Shown here: positions 9,004 to 17,882 of the stretch, piece after piece
Position numbering within the stretch: the stretch's first letter is position 1
Layout: each line of letters begins with the position of its first letter
Origin: Fluviicola sp.
Lineage (GTDB): Bacteria; Bacteroidota; Bacteroidia; Flavobacteriales_D; Crocinitomicaceae
Length of the DNA: 64,000 nt
Direction: 5' to 3'
Assembly: GCF_029266855.1 (NCBI RefSeq)
Contig: NZ_JAQSWB010000002.1
Location: forward strand, 480,106-544,105
Position numbers and translations under genes: made by a program
Notes under the pieces: model-generated
Seen by the model: the letters and a program-made list of their open reading frames with translations, nothing else
What the model was told of the DNA's origin: nothing
The model's database searches: none

Positions 9004-10377
9004 ATGAGAAATCCTTCAGTTATGTCTCTTTTCTCTAACTTTAAAAATGCCTACCGTTTATTTAAACAAGTGGATCTGGAACAACTTTCCCAATTGTCGC
9101 AAAAAGTGGACCTGGCCGAGGTGATAAAGAATGTCGGGAAAATGGATGACAAACAATTATCCGGCCTGGTAAAACTAATCGGGGGCAGTAGGAGTAAAAA
9201 AGAACTTCCTTCAATTGACGGCGATTTTTATAATATCAGTCATACATTAACTCCGCAAGAAAGAGCATTGCAGCTAAAAGTCAGGGCTTTCATGGAAAAT
9301 GAGATCAAACCCATTGTAAATGATTATTGGATAAGAGGGGAATTTCCTCATCACCTGATTCCAAAAGTGGCGGAACTGGACATTTGCGGGATTACTTATG
9401 AGGGCTTCAGCAGTCCTCTCAGGTCTTGTTTGCTGGAAGGTGTTCTGGCGATGGAAATGGCACGGGTGGATGCTTCTTTTGCAACCTTTTTTGGTGTGCA
9501 AAGCGGATTGGTCATGGGTTCCATTTATTTGCTTGGATCCGAAGAGCAAAAACAGGAATGGCTTCCGGAATTGAAAAGCTTCCGGAAAATAGGAGCCTTT
9601 GGCTTAACGGAACCGGAAGTAGGCTCAGCAGTTGCGGGTGGCTTAACGATGAAAGCAAAGCGCAGCGGGAACAGCTGGACTCTGAATGGACAAAAAAAAT
9701 GGATTGGCAATGCCACTTTTGCAGATGTGATTATTATCTGGGCAGAAGATGAAGAGGACAAGCAGGTGAAAGGATTTTTGGTCCGGAAAGATACTCTCGG
9801 ACTGGAGGTGGAAAAAATGGAAGATAAAATGGCATTGCGGATCGTTCAGAATGGTATTGTGACCTTAACAAACTGTGTCGTAGAGGAAAAAGACCGTTTG
9901 CAAAATGCCAATACGTTTAAAGATACAGCAAATGTTCTGCGCATGACCCGTGCCGGCGTAGCTTGGCTTGCGGTTGGATGCGCCCGCGGAGCTTATGAAG
10001 CGGCCTTAAAATATACCCGTGAGCGGAAGCAGTTCGGGAAACCGATTGCCTCTTTCCAGATGATACAAAATCACTTGGTAGAAATGCTCACTAACTTAAC
10101 CGCAATGCAAACCATGGTGGCGCGTTTGTCGGAATTACAGGACCAAAAAGAACTGACAGACGAGCATGCCTCGCTGGCAAAGGTGTTCTGTAGTCTGCGT
10201 ACCCGCGATATTGTGAGCAAAGCACGTGAGGTAATGGGTGGAAACGGAATTCTTTTGGAATACGATGTCGCGCGATTTGTTGCGGATGCGGAAGCGATCT
10301 ATTCTTATGAAGGCACTAGGGAGATCAATACCCTGATCGTCGGACGGGCAATTACGGGATACAGTGCCTTTGTGTAA
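9004..10377 (+). CDS. acyl-CoA dehydrogenase, glutaryl-CoA dehydrogenase-like
   Basis: A 457-residue FAD enzyme. N-terminal helical (about 95-195), middle beta (FGLTEPEVGSAVAGG onward) and C-terminal helical domains are all present. The C-terminus carries YTRERKQFGKPIASFQ and the catalytic base region YSYEGTREINTLIVGRAITG, with Glu near residue 435. The YEGT placement and the ITG end match the glutaryl-CoA dehydrogenase branch, which acts in Lys/Trp breakdown. Substrate specificity is inferred only. The first 70 residues (FKQVDLEQLSQLSQKVDLAEV and on) are an extra helical extension not usual in that family. ATG 9022 is an alternative start. It appears to be transcribed alone. Confidence 0.85.
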   Translation: MRNPSVMSLFSNFKNAYRLFKQVDLEQLSQLSQKVDLAEVIKNVGKMDDKQLSGLVKLIGGSRSKKELPSIDGDFYNISHTLTPQERALQLKVRAFMENEIKPIVNDYWIRGEFPHHLIPKVAELDICGITYEGFSSPLRSCLLEGVLAMEMARVDASFATFFGVQSGLVMGSIYLLGSEEQKQEWLPELKSFRKIGAFGLTEPEVGSAVAGGLTMKAKRSGNSWTLNGQKKWIGNATFADVIIIWAEDEEDKQVKGFLVRKDTLGLEVEKMEDKMALRIVQNGIVTLTNCVVEEKDRLQNANTFKDTANVLRMTRAGVAWLAVGCARGAYEAALKYTRERKQFGKPIASFQMIQNHLVEMLTNLTAMQTMVARLSELQDQKELTDEHASLAKVFCSLRTRDIVSKAREVMGGNGILLEYDVARFVADAEAIYSYEGTREINTLIVGRAITGYSAFV

Positions 10378-10429
10378 ATACCCAACAGTTCTTCACTAAA
10401 TCTTTATATTTTCTTTACACCTGCGAAAG

Positions 10430-10437
10430 TACTTTTG
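10430..10437 (+). promoter_or_regulatory. -7 box for kup
   Basis: TACTTTTG matches the Bacteroidota -7 consensus and lies 49 nt before the kup ATG. No clear TTG is seen at the -33 distance. Confidence 0.4.
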
Positions 10438-10486
10438 ACTGTTCATTCCCACAAGAGGGATAGTATAAACATTCATTCGTATCAAC

Positions 10487-12433
10487 ATGTCAAAGAACCA
10501 TCATCACGCCTTATCGTTTGCGGGATTGATTATCACAGTAGGAATTATCTTCGGGGATATTGGAACATCACCACTTTATGTATTAAAAGCAATCGCAGGA
10601 GACAGGAAACTGACCGAACAACTGATCCTGGGAGGCTTGTCCTGTATTTTTTGGACGCTCACTTTACAAACTACGATCAAGTATGTTATCATTACACTGC
10701 GTGCTGATAATAAGGGTGAGGGCGGTGTTTTTTCATTGTATACTTTGGTCAGAAGGCGAAAAAACTGGCTTGTAATACCTGCCATGATCGGAGGTGCTGC
10801 TTTACTGGCAGATGGAATTATAACACCTCCCATATCGGTTTCTTCGGCAATCGAGGGCTTAACATCTGTTTATCCGGGAATTGAAACCCTCCCGATCATT
10901 ATCGGAATTATTGTTGCACTTTTTGTAATCCAGCAATTCGGAACTTCTTTTGTTGGCAAAGCATTTGGCCCGGTGATGATGATCTGGTTTCTTATGCTGG
11001 GAACACTCGGGATTTCTCAACTCCTCACAGACGTGAGTGTTTTAAAGGCATTGAATCCCTATTATGCTTATGATTTACTGGTAAATTATCCTGGCGGATT
11101 CTGGCTGTTGGGTGCTGTCTTCCTATGTACAACCGGTGCAGAAGCTTTATATTCCGATTTGGGTCACTGTGGAAAACAAAATATCCGGGTGAGCTGGATT
11201 TTTGTAAAAGTAATGCTTGTAGTTAACTACTTTGGGCAGGGAACCTATTTATTGCATCATCTTGGAAAGCCGATCAATGATGAAAATCCGTTTTTCCTGA
11301 TCGTCCCTGACTGGTTTCGCCTCACATCCATTATTATAGCTACAGCTGCTGCTATTGTCGCCTCGCAGGCCCTGATCTCCGGATCGTTTACATTGATCAA
11401 TGAAGCAATCCGCTTGAATTTATGGCCAAGAGTCCGTGTTCGTTTTCCGTCGGATATCAAAGGACAAATTTATATTCCGTCTGTAAACTGGTTTATGATG
11501 CTTGGATGTATTGCAATGGTATTATACTTCCGAAAGTCGGAGAATATGGAAGCTGCCTACGGATTGTCGATTGTTTTGGCAATGGTCAGTACCACCATCC
11601 TGTTGTATTTTTACATGGTGCGCAGGCATTGGAATCCGGTACTGCGGACTTTACTCACATTCGTCTTTCTGCTGGTGGAGAGCGGCTTTTTAATTGCCCA
11701 GGTCGAAAAATTCCCGCACGGAGGTTATATTACTTTGATGCTTGCTGTTGCTTTGATAAGTTTGATGTTTATCATCTTCCGAAGCAAGAAGATCCGTACT
11801 AGCTACCTGGAATATGTCAAGATCAAACATTATTTGCCGATTCTTCAGAAATTATCTGCAGATGATCAAATTCCTGTTTATTCTACACATTTGGTTTATC
11901 TGACAAGTGCTGAAAGGGTTGATGAGGTTGAATCGAAAGTGTTTTATTCCATACTGGAGCAGCAACCCAAGCGTGCGGAGCGTTACTGGTTTGTGCATGT
12001 AAAAACAGACGATGAGCCCTATACGCTTGAATACAAAGCAACCAAGGTTACCACGCAGGGAACTAATGATATTATTCGCATCGACTTCAAACTGGGGTTC
12101 AGGGTGCAGCCTAAATTGGATACCATGTTCCAGCAGGTGGTTTCGGAAATGGTGGCAAATAAAGAGATTGAAATCCATAGCAGATATGCCAGCGAGTATC
12201 ATCGTTCAGACAACATTGGTGACTTTCGTTTTGTAATCATTCGTAAATTTCTTTCCAATGACAATGAACTGCCCTGGTTCCAGAAGATTGTCATGAATGC
12301 GTATTTCGTTTTAAAAGGTTGGGCGCTTACGGAAAGAAATGAGTTTGGACTCGATCCGAGCAGCTTGGTGGAAGAACAATTTCCGTATGTTTTATCCAAA
12401 TCAACTCCTCAGAATGTTAAACGTGTAGATTAG
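10487..12433 (+). CDS. kup: Kup-type potassium uptake carrier
   Basis: A 648-residue KUP/HAK/KT carrier. The N-terminus has the family signature GDIGTSPLYVLKAI in TM1. About twelve membrane helices run to about residue 440, including TTGAEALYSDLGHCGK. A cytoplasmic domain of about 200 residues follows (HYLPILQKLSADDQIPVYSTHLVYL). It imports K+ coupled to protons across the inner membrane. The two-component system and outer-membrane barrel genes that follow on the same strand belong to families normally linked to KdpABC. Here the constitutive-type carrier stands where kdpABC would be expected. Confidence 0.93.
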   Translation: MSKNHHHALSFAGLIITVGIIFGDIGTSPLYVLKAIAGDRKLTEQLILGGLSCIFWTLTLQTTIKYVIITLRADNKGEGGVFSLYTLVRRRKNWLVIPAMIGGAALLADGIITPPISVSSAIEGLTSVYPGIETLPIIIGIIVALFVIQQFGTSFVGKAFGPVMMIWFLMLGTLGISQLLTDVSVLKALNPYYAYDLLVNYPGGFWLLGAVFLCTTGAEALYSDLGHCGKQNIRVSWIFVKVMLVVNYFGQGTYLLHHLGKPINDENPFFLIVPDWFRLTSIIIATAAAIVASQALISGSFTLINEAIRLNLWPRVRVRFPSDIKGQIYIPSVNWFMMLGCIAMVLYFRKSENMEAAYGLSIVLAMVSTTILLYFYMVRRHWNPVLRTLLTFVFLLVESGFLIAQVEKFPHGGYITLMLAVALISLMFIIFRSKKIRTSYLEYVKIKHYLPILQKLSADDQIPVYSTHLVYLTSAERVDEVESKVFYSILEQQPKRAERYWFVHVKTDDEPYTLEYKATKVTTQGTNDIIRIDFKLGFRVQPKLDTMFQQVVSEMVANKEIEIHSRYASEYHRSDNIGDFRFVIIRKFLSNDNELPWFQKIVMNAYFVLKGWALTERNEFGLDPSSLVEEQFPYVLSKSTPQNVKRVD

Positions 12434-12445
12434 GCATGACATGCT

Positions 12446-12453
12446 TATATTTG
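12446..12453 (+). promoter_or_regulatory. -7 box directly before the sensor kinase
   Basis: TATATTTG is an exact TAnnTTTG match ending 7 nt before the kinase ATG (12461). A transcript from it would have almost no leader. A short dyad GCATG-A-CATGC (12434-12444) lies just upstream. Confidence 0.35.
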
Positions 12454-12460
12454 AATTATC

Positions 12461-13546
12461 ATGACAGGACTAAGTGAGATCCGTTTAAAACCTTTGTTGT
12501 GGCAGATCATCGTTTGTATCCTGCTCATAGGGATCCCTGCGGGAATCTGTTTCATATTTGCAGATTTGATCGGTTACCAGGTAGTTGCCTTTATTTTATT
12601 ATTGATCGTTTCGCTTATTGCTGCCATTTTTGACCGGTGGCCGGTATTGATCTCGGCTACATTAAGTGCGTTTATCTGGGATTTTTTCTTCATCCCACCC
12701 AGGTTCACCATCACCGTTTCGTCAAGAGAGGATTTTTTCCTGCTCTTAATGTACTTCGTAATAGCCTTGTTAAATGTGGTGATTACACGTAAGATCAAAG
12801 AAACGGATCAGAAAAAGCGAGAGCAGCATGAGCAGGAGCGAACAATTGCGCTTTACAATACCTTACTGCAAACACTTTCCCACGAACTTAGAACGCCGAT
12901 AGCAACAATAATCGGTTCAGTAGATACACTCAACGAACAGAAAGACCGCCTGACTCCTGCGCAGGAAGCTGCTTTAAAAGATGCCATTCACGATTCGGCA
13001 TTGCGATTAAATGACCAGGTCGAAAAACTGCTCCGGATGTCGCGGATTGAGGCAGGTGAATTTCCCTTGCTTAAAGATTGGTGCAGTATTCCGGAATGGG
13101 TTCATTCCTCTTTGCAGCGCAATGAAAATCTGCTGAGCGGCCACACGATTAAAGTGGAGGTAATGGAAAATTTACCTTTGTTTAGCCTGGATACGGGCCT
13201 GATGGAGGTTGCTTTGTTCAATTTGCTGCAGAACGCACATTTGTATACTCCCATGGGAACAACAATTACCATCCGTTGTGCAATCGAAGATACTCATTTC
13301 AGGCTGGACGTTATGGATGAAGGCCCTGGTTTTCCGGAAGAAAGTAAAACGGAAGTATTTGAGAAATTCTTTCGACTGCCTCAATCAAAAGTGGGAGGAA
13401 CCGGCCTGGGACTTTCCATCGTGAAAGGAATTGTTGAGGCACACGGAGGTACGGTCATTCTGGAAAACATCCCGGAGTCGGGTGCTAAATTTATCATTCG
13501 GATTCCTACGGAAATGTCTTACTTTAATACATTCGGACATGAGTAA
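12461..13546 (+). CDS. short KdpD-like sensor histidine kinase
   Basis: A 361-residue kinase. Residues about 12-110 hold four membrane helices of the KdpD DUF4118 type. A short coiled linker follows, then the HisKA box LSHELRTPIATIIGSV with phospho-acceptor His141. The HATPase domain has N (NLLQNAHLYTP), G1 (DEGPGFPEE) and G2 (GGTGLGLSIVKGI) boxes. Full KdpD is about 890 residues. The N-terminal KdpD and Usp-like sensor domains are absent here, which changes the sensing part completely. It overlaps the response regulator gene by 8 nt and should phosphorylate it in response to K+ or turgor (inferred from family and neighbours). Confidence 0.88.
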   Translation: MTGLSEIRLKPLLWQIIVCILLIGIPAGICFIFADLIGYQVVAFILLLIVSLIAAIFDRWPVLISATLSAFIWDFFFIPPRFTITVSSREDFFLLLMYFVIALLNVVITRKIKETDQKKREQHEQERTIALYNTLLQTLSHELRTPIATIIGSVDTLNEQKDRLTPAQEAALKDAIHDSALRLNDQVEKLLRMSRIEAGEFPLLKDWCSIPEWVHSSLQRNENLLSGHTIKVEVMENLPLFSLDTGLMEVALFNLLQNAHLYTPMGTTITIRCAIEDTHFRLDVMDEGPGFPEESKTEVFEKFFRLPQSKVGGTGLGLSIVKGIVEAHGGTVILENIPESGAKFIIRIPTEMSYFNTFGHE

Positions 13547-14216
13547 AGCAGAAATTCTTGTTATCGATGACGAACCCCAGATTCGTAAATTGCTTGAAAT
13601 TAACCTGGAAAGCAATGATTACAAAGTATATATGGCAGAAACGGGGAAAGAAGGTTTGCTGATGGCTGCAAATCATCCGCCCAACCTGATCATACTCGAT
13701 CTCGGACTTCCTGATAAAAGCGGACATGCGGTTCTGAAGGAACTCCGCGAATGGTACAATAAACCCATTATTATACTTTCTGTACAGGACGATGAAGAAA
13801 GTATCGTTAAAGCTTTGGATAACGGTGCGAATGATTACCTCACAAAACCCTTTCGTTCCCAGGAATTACTTGCCCGGATCCGTTCAGGATTAAGGCATTC
13901 GGATCATCAGACTATCCAGAATGTACTTTCATTCGAAGAATTGGAACTGGATTTAATTGCCCGTGTTGTGCGCAGAAACGGTCAGGAGATCAAACTGACA
14001 TCAACTGAATATTCGCTTTTGATCCTGCTTGCAAAATATGCGGGAAAAGTATTGACCCATCAATTCATTCTGAAAGAAGTTTGGGGTCCCGGTTACCAGA
14101 TGGAGACGCAATATCTCCGGGTATTTGTAGCACAACTGCGAAAGAAAATCGAAGAAAATCCGAACCAGCCAAGACATCTGCTGACAGAAAGCCGTGTGGG
14201 GTACAGGTTCGTCTGA
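13539..14216 (+). CDS. KdpE-like OmpR-family response regulator
   Basis: A 225-residue regulator. The ATG at 13539 overlaps the kinase stop (ATGAGTAA) and is preferred over upstream in-frame starts. The receiver domain has VIDDEP, phospho-acceptor Asp54 in LDLGLP, and the conserved Lys in LTKPF. The C-terminal winged helix (SFEELELDLIARVVRRNGQ to ESRVGYRFV) is OmpR/KdpE-type with the usual TEYSLL and LRVFVAQLRKKIE elements. Translational coupling to the kinase marks them as a pair. Likely targets are the adjacent kup and barrel genes, but no binding site was identified. Confidence 0.9.
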   Translation: MSKAEILVIDDEPQIRKLLEINLESNDYKVYMAETGKEGLLMAANHPPNLIILDLGLPDKSGHAVLKELREWYNKPIIILSVQDDEESIVKALDNGANDYLTKPFRSQELLARIRSGLRHSDHQTIQNVLSFEELELDLIARVVRRNGQEIKLTSTEYSLLILLAKYAGKVLTHQFILKEVWGPGYQMETQYLRVFVAQLRKKIEENPNQPRHLLTESRVGYRFV

Positions 14217-14308
14217 ATGGATCTTTATAAATTCTTTATGGCAAAGGGCTGTTCTTTTATTCGGACCTTATAGCTGAAACTCTTCCTTTGTGCCAACAAA
14301 CACAAACG

Positions 14309-15655
14309 ATGAAACAATTTCTCTTTCTCTTTTTTCATGCCCTTCCGGCATACTTTCTTTCTCAAACGAGCCCAACCGATAAAAAACCATTTGCTGATAT
14401 TGATATGACCTGGCAAAATGGCTCTGACCGCAGGGATTCGCTTATTTGGGATGGAAAATATTTCACCCCTTCTTTCATGATCGATGTAAATTATAATTAC
14501 GCTTTCAATAACCCGGTTGATAACACAGTCATCGGGTCAACAGCTTTAGCCCGTTCCAATGAAATTCAGCTGTCTTCTGTAAATCTTGGCGGTGACTTTG
14601 TCTATAAAAATGCCCATGCAAGAATAATGACACAATTCGGTACCCGTTCCGTAGTGGTTCCGCGAAATGATTACAGTGTTTACAAGGGACAATACGAACT
14701 TGCAAATGTATACAGGTATCTCAGTGAAGCTTATGCGGGTTATCACTTCGATAAATGGTACGGGATAAATATTGACGCGGGCCTTTTCATGTCTTATATC
14801 GGTTTGAATTCTTACTACCAATCGGAAAACTGGGAGTATCAGGCGTCATTTACATCCGATAATACTCCCTGGTTTTTCAATGGACTGCGCGTTCAGATTT
14901 ATCCTACAAAACACCTGAAGATCGAACCGTGGATCATTAATGGCTGGCAGAGCTATGGAAAATTCAATGCAATGCCCGGTTTTGGGGGGAATATTACCTG
15001 GATGCCAAACAGTAATTTAAAACTGCTGACCAATAATTACTATGGAACCGATGCTGCCGGAATTCCGGACAGGAAACGTTTTCATTCGGATAATAGTCTG
15101 TTGGTAAGGTATTACAATAAACCGAAGGCTAAAATTTCACGAATGGCTTTCTCACTGACAGGTGATATTGGTTTTGAGAAGGGCGGAGGAGTGAATGGTT
15201 TTAAAGCAGATTCGTCAGCTCCCAAACAATATTTTTTGAGCGCCATGTTTTATAACCGGATTTGGTTTGCAAAAAACAAAATGGCCTGGACAATCGGTGG
15301 TGGTGTAATGAGCAACCCGGGGCGTTATCTTGTTCTGTATCCGACAGGTCAGGCAAGTCCGCTTCCGGACCCGCAAAACCCAACCCAAACCGAAGGTGCA
15401 TTTCCCTTTAGTGCCAACCCGGGAGATTTATTCAATGGCTGGGATTGCTCAACAAATTTTGACTGGATGCCGAATCAAAGTATTACGGTCCGGGTAGAAT
15501 ATGTTTACCGGCATGCAAGTATTCCTTATTTTGCAGGCAAGGGAGGGGTGACTTCTCCTTCCGGGTATACCACAACAACACTTCCCGCAGATTGGCGCCC
15601 GGATCTGGTACGTTCGGAAAGTCGTGTTATACTTGCTCTCTTGTTTCGAATTTAA
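14309..15655 (+). CDS. outer-membrane beta-barrel porin (BBP2/OmpL-like)
   Basis: 448 residues from ATG 14309, which gives a clean signal peptide (MKQFLFLFFHALPAYFLSQ). An in-frame TTG at 14288 would add seven residues before it. The mature protein alternates short polar turns with amphipathic strands rich in Tyr/Trp/Phe and ends in ALLFRI, a typical barrel closing strand with aromatic and C-terminal Ile. The overall pattern matches the BBP2 porin family. Genes of this type sit beside kdp genes in many Bacteroidota, so a role in K+ passage across the outer membrane is likely. It is probably in the same transcription unit as, or regulated with, the KdpDE pair upstream. Confidence 0.75.
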   Translation: MKQFLFLFFHALPAYFLSQTSPTDKKPFADIDMTWQNGSDRRDSLIWDGKYFTPSFMIDVNYNYAFNNPVDNTVIGSTALARSNEIQLSSVNLGGDFVYKNAHARIMTQFGTRSVVVPRNDYSVYKGQYELANVYRYLSEAYAGYHFDKWYGINIDAGLFMSYIGLNSYYQSENWEYQASFTSDNTPWFFNGLRVQIYPTKHLKIEPWIINGWQSYGKFNAMPGFGGNITWMPNSNLKLLTNNYYGTDAAGIPDRKRFHSDNSLLVRYYNKPKAKISRMAFSLTGDIGFEKGGGVNGFKADSSAPKQYFLSAMFYNRIWFAKNKMAWTIGGGVMSNPGRYLVLYPTGQASPLPDPQNPTQTEGAFPFSANPGDLFNGWDCSTNFDWMPNQSITVRVEYVYRHASIPYFAGKGGVTSPSGYTTTTLPADWRPDLVRSESRVILALLFRI

Positions 15656-15709
15656 AACTTTAAGTAATTGATTTTTAGATATTAATGGGTGGTTTTGTGT
15701 TTTTATTTG

Positions 15710-15717
15710 TATGTTTG
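15710..15717 (+). promoter_or_regulatory. -7 box for the small secreted protein
   Basis: TATGTTTG, an exact TAnnTTTG match, lies 22 nt before the ATG at 15740. Confidence 0.45.
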
Positions 15718-15739
15718 GTTAAACCATTATACACATATT

Positions 15740-16210
15740 ATGAGAACAATCACTATTCATTTTCGGGCGCTGCTCTTGTTCGCGTTTCTATTGTCGTCGT
15801 CAGCTCTCTTTAGTCAGTCGGGCTTTACTTACTTTTACAGCAAGAACATCAAACTTCATGTTAGTTCCAGGCCCATTGCTGAGACATGTACTCAGGTGCG
15901 CTTGTTGGTCCATTACAGCGGTTCAAGTTCGGGAACGGTAACAAGCTCTGCCCATTATTTTAGTTTGGGCCAAACGAAAACAATAACAGTTCAGGTTCCG
16001 GGAGGAACTACGGTAACAGGTTATTCGTGGAAATTTATCATGGCGAACGGAACTGTTGTTTTCAATTCATCATCCGGGTTTGGGGAGTTTAATGAGAGTC
16101 CTGTGGGCGGAGGCGATTGGTGCAGTGACAGCCTCAGTGACCTTTTGTTTATTAATCATCAGTCTGCATTGACAATATTTTATTTAGGTTCTTTCTTAGA
16201 TGGTGGTTAG
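15740..16210 (+). CDS. small secreted protein, function unknown
   Basis: 156 residues from ATG 15740, preceded by its own TATGTTTG box. An earlier TTG at 15689 would place a non-hydrophobic stretch before the signal peptide. The signal peptide is ALLLFAFLLSSSALFSQ. The mature part is Ser/Thr/Gly-rich and beta-predicted, with no T9SS sorting domain, membrane helix or known motif. A strong terminator follows 20 nt after the stop, so it is a single-gene unit. Function unknown. Confidence 0.65.
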   Translation: MRTITIHFRALLLFAFLLSSSALFSQSGFTYFYSKNIKLHVSSRPIAETCTQVRLLVHYSGSSSGTVTSSAHYFSLGQTKTITVQVPGGTTVTGYSWKFIMANGTVVFNSSSGFGEFNESPVGGGDWCSDSLSDLLFINHQSALTIFYLGSFLDGG

Positions 16211-16228
16211 AAATCTAAACAGATTCAT

Positions 16229-16264
16229 AAAGAGCATTCGCATTAGCCGGATGCTCTTTTTTTT
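16229..16264 (+). terminator. rho-independent terminator
   Basis: AAAGAGCATTCG and CGGATGCTCTTT form a stem of about 12 bp with one mismatch and a short loop, followed by eight or more T. It closes the small secreted-protein unit and separates it from the arsenic operon. Confidence 0.85.
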
Positions 16265-16314
16265 GTTGTTACAGGTAATTTTTTTACTCAAAATGAACTA
16301 GTATATATCTATTA

Positions 16315-16346
16315 ATCGTAATATTGCAATATAGTTATATTACGAT
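16315..16346. promoter_or_regulatory. perfect inverted repeat, probable ArsR operator
   Basis: ATCGTAATAT (16315-16324) and ATATTACGAT (16337-16346) are exact inverted repeats with a 12-nt spacer. The dyad ends 4 nt before the ATG of the ArsR gene. ArsR/SmtB repressors bind such AT-rich imperfect or perfect dyads over the promoter of their own operon, so autoregulation is likely. Confidence 0.7.
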
Positions 16347-16350
16347 AGAT

Positions 16351-16683
16351 ATGGGGGCAACTAAAACAGACCATTTTTCAGAAGAACAAAACAAACTTGC
16401 TAATATGATGAAGGCTTTGGGACATCCTGCCCGGATCGCTATCATGGAATACCTGATCAAAGTTGATACCTGTATTTGTGGAGATATCGTAAATGAATTG
16501 CCATTAGCGCAACCTACGGTTTCACAACACCTGAAAGAATTGAAAAATGCCGGACTTATAAAAGGAAGCATCGAGGGAACGGCAATTTGCTACTGTGTAG
16601 ACAAAGAAGCTATTGCAATGTTACAGCGCTACCTTGCCAATACGACACTCCAATTGGAAACTAAAGAAAAATCTTGTTGCTAA
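16351..16683 (+). CDS. arsR: ArsR/SmtB-family metalloid-responsive repressor
   Basis: 110 residues from ATG 16351. An in-frame TTG at 16324 lies inside the operator dyad and is less likely. The winged helix contains KALGHPARIAIMEYL and the recognition helix PLAQPTVSQHLKELKNAGLI. The Cys41-Ile-Cys43 pair in DTCICGD matches the As(III)/Sb(III)-sensing CxC position of the ArsR family. The protein ends in SCC, adding two more possible thiolate ligands. It is the first gene of a five-gene arsenic operon and should release the operator when it binds arsenite. Confidence 0.92.
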   Translation: MGATKTDHFSEEQNKLANMMKALGHPARIAIMEYLIKVDTCICGDIVNELPLAQPTVSQHLKELKNAGLIKGSIEGTAICYCVDKEAIAMLQRYLANTTLQLETKEKSCC

Positions 16684-16697
16684 ATTAAAACTCAACC

Positions 16698-17171
16698 ATG
16701 AAACTTTCAGAGATAAAAGCCATTTTACCAACGCTTGAGAATGTAGCATTTCAAACTCCCGACGGGACATTCGTCCCCGAACATTTCCACGTTACCGAGG
16801 TAGGCAGCATTCAAAAGCATTTCATTGATTGCGGAGGGACCATTCGCAAAGAACAAGTTGTGAATTTCCAGTTATGGAATGCCAACGATTTTGAACACCG
16901 CCTGAAACCAACGAAACTGTTGAATATTATCAAGCTTTCAGAAGAAAAACTAGGCATTGAAGACAATGAAATCGAAGTGGAATACCAAAGTGATACCATT
17001 GGGAAATACGACCTTGGCTTTAACGGTTCACATTTCCTCCTGATCCCTAAAACTACTGCGTGTCTTGCATCTGATGCCTGCGGAATTCCGGCCGAAAAAC
17101 CAAAAATAAAGCTGTCGGAGCTTAGAAGTGCTGATGAAAATAGTTGTACTCCGGGCGGAGGTTGTTGCTAG
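16698..17171 (+). CDS. DUF6428-like protein of the arsenic operon
   Basis: A 157-residue cytoplasmic protein with no signal peptide or membrane segment. The sequence (KAILPTLENVAFQTPDGTFV, HFHVTEVG) resembles the DUF6428 family, which occurs beside arsR in Bacteroidota ars operons. HFHVTE and HFIDCG are candidate metal-contacting parts. The C-terminus is Cys-rich (SCTPGGGCC), like the tails of two other proteins in this operon. Starts 14 nt after arsR, so it is co-transcribed. The biochemical role is not known; metalloid binding or delivery is an inference. Confidence 0.75.
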   Translation: MKLSEIKAILPTLENVAFQTPDGTFVPEHFHVTEVGSIQKHFIDCGGTIRKEQVVNFQLWNANDFEHRLKPTKLLNIIKLSEEKLGIEDNEIEVEYQSDTIGKYDLGFNGSHFLLIPKTTACLASDACGIPAEKPKIKLSELRSADENSCTPGGGCC

Positions 17172-17245
17172 GGACTTTTAGAAGGATTTAAGATTCGAAA
17201 CTACACTTTGACTAACTGGTTCGAAAGAACAAAAAGAAAACATTC

Positions 17246-17857
17246 ATGCATAATAAGATAAGCCATTATTTAGATGACTTAAGGGATCAATTTGATTCCA
17301 TTTCTACAGAACGAAAGGAAATTCTGGCACAAATTGCCACCTATATCCGTTCGAAAAAAGCAGCGGGAAAACCTGCTGATCTGGTGTATATCTGCACACA
17401 TAATTCACGGAGAAGTCACTTCGGACAGGTGTGGGCAAAAACGGCTGCAGATTATTACGGGATTGACGAGGTCAATACCTTTTCGGGTGGAACAGAGGCA
17501 ACAGCCTTTAACCGGAATGCAATAAATGCTTTGATAAGAGCGGGCTTCGAAGTGAAGCAAATGACTGATTCTGAAAACCCGGTTTACCATGTTTTACATT
17601 CCGAAGGAGAGCCAAGCGTCTGCTTTTCGAAAGTATATGATCATGCCTCAAATCCGGCTTCGGAATTTGCAGCAATTATGACCTGCAGCGATGCCGAAGA
17701 AAATTGTCCGTTTATTCCGGGAGTTGAGCTCCGGGTGGGAACAACTTACGATGATCCGAAAGAGTTTGACAATACTCCGCTTCAGGACGAAAAATACGAC
17801 GAGCGTTGTAAGCAGATTGCTTTGGAAACACTGTATGCATTTTCAATCATAAGGTGA
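17246..17857 (+). CDS. arsenate reductase, low-molecular-weight phosphatase fold (thioredoxin type)
   Basis: A 203-residue protein. The P-loop is CTHNSRRS with Cys50 and Arg56 (Cx5R), the LMW-phosphatase nucleophile loop. Cys147 and Cys154 in MTCSDAEENCP match the spacing of Cys82 and Cys89 of Staphylococcus ArsC, so the three-cysteine relay of thioredoxin-coupled arsenate reductases looks complete. It should reduce As(V) to As(III) in the cytoplasm. It is longer than ArsC (about 130 residues) because of an N-terminal helical segment and an insertion around residues 100-140. Such longer forms are common in Bacteroidota and sometimes labelled protein-tyrosine-phosphatase. Confidence 0.85.
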   Translation: MHNKISHYLDDLRDQFDSISTERKEILAQIATYIRSKKAAGKPADLVYICTHNSRRSHFGQVWAKTAADYYGIDEVNTFSGGTEATAFNRNAINALIRAGFEVKQMTDSENPVYHVLHSEGEPSVCFSKVYDHASNPASEFAAIMTCSDAEENCPFIPGVELRVGTTYDDPKEFDNTPLQDEKYDERCKQIALETLYAFSIIR

Positions 17858-17882
17858 TTATCGACTTCCAAAACACAAATTC

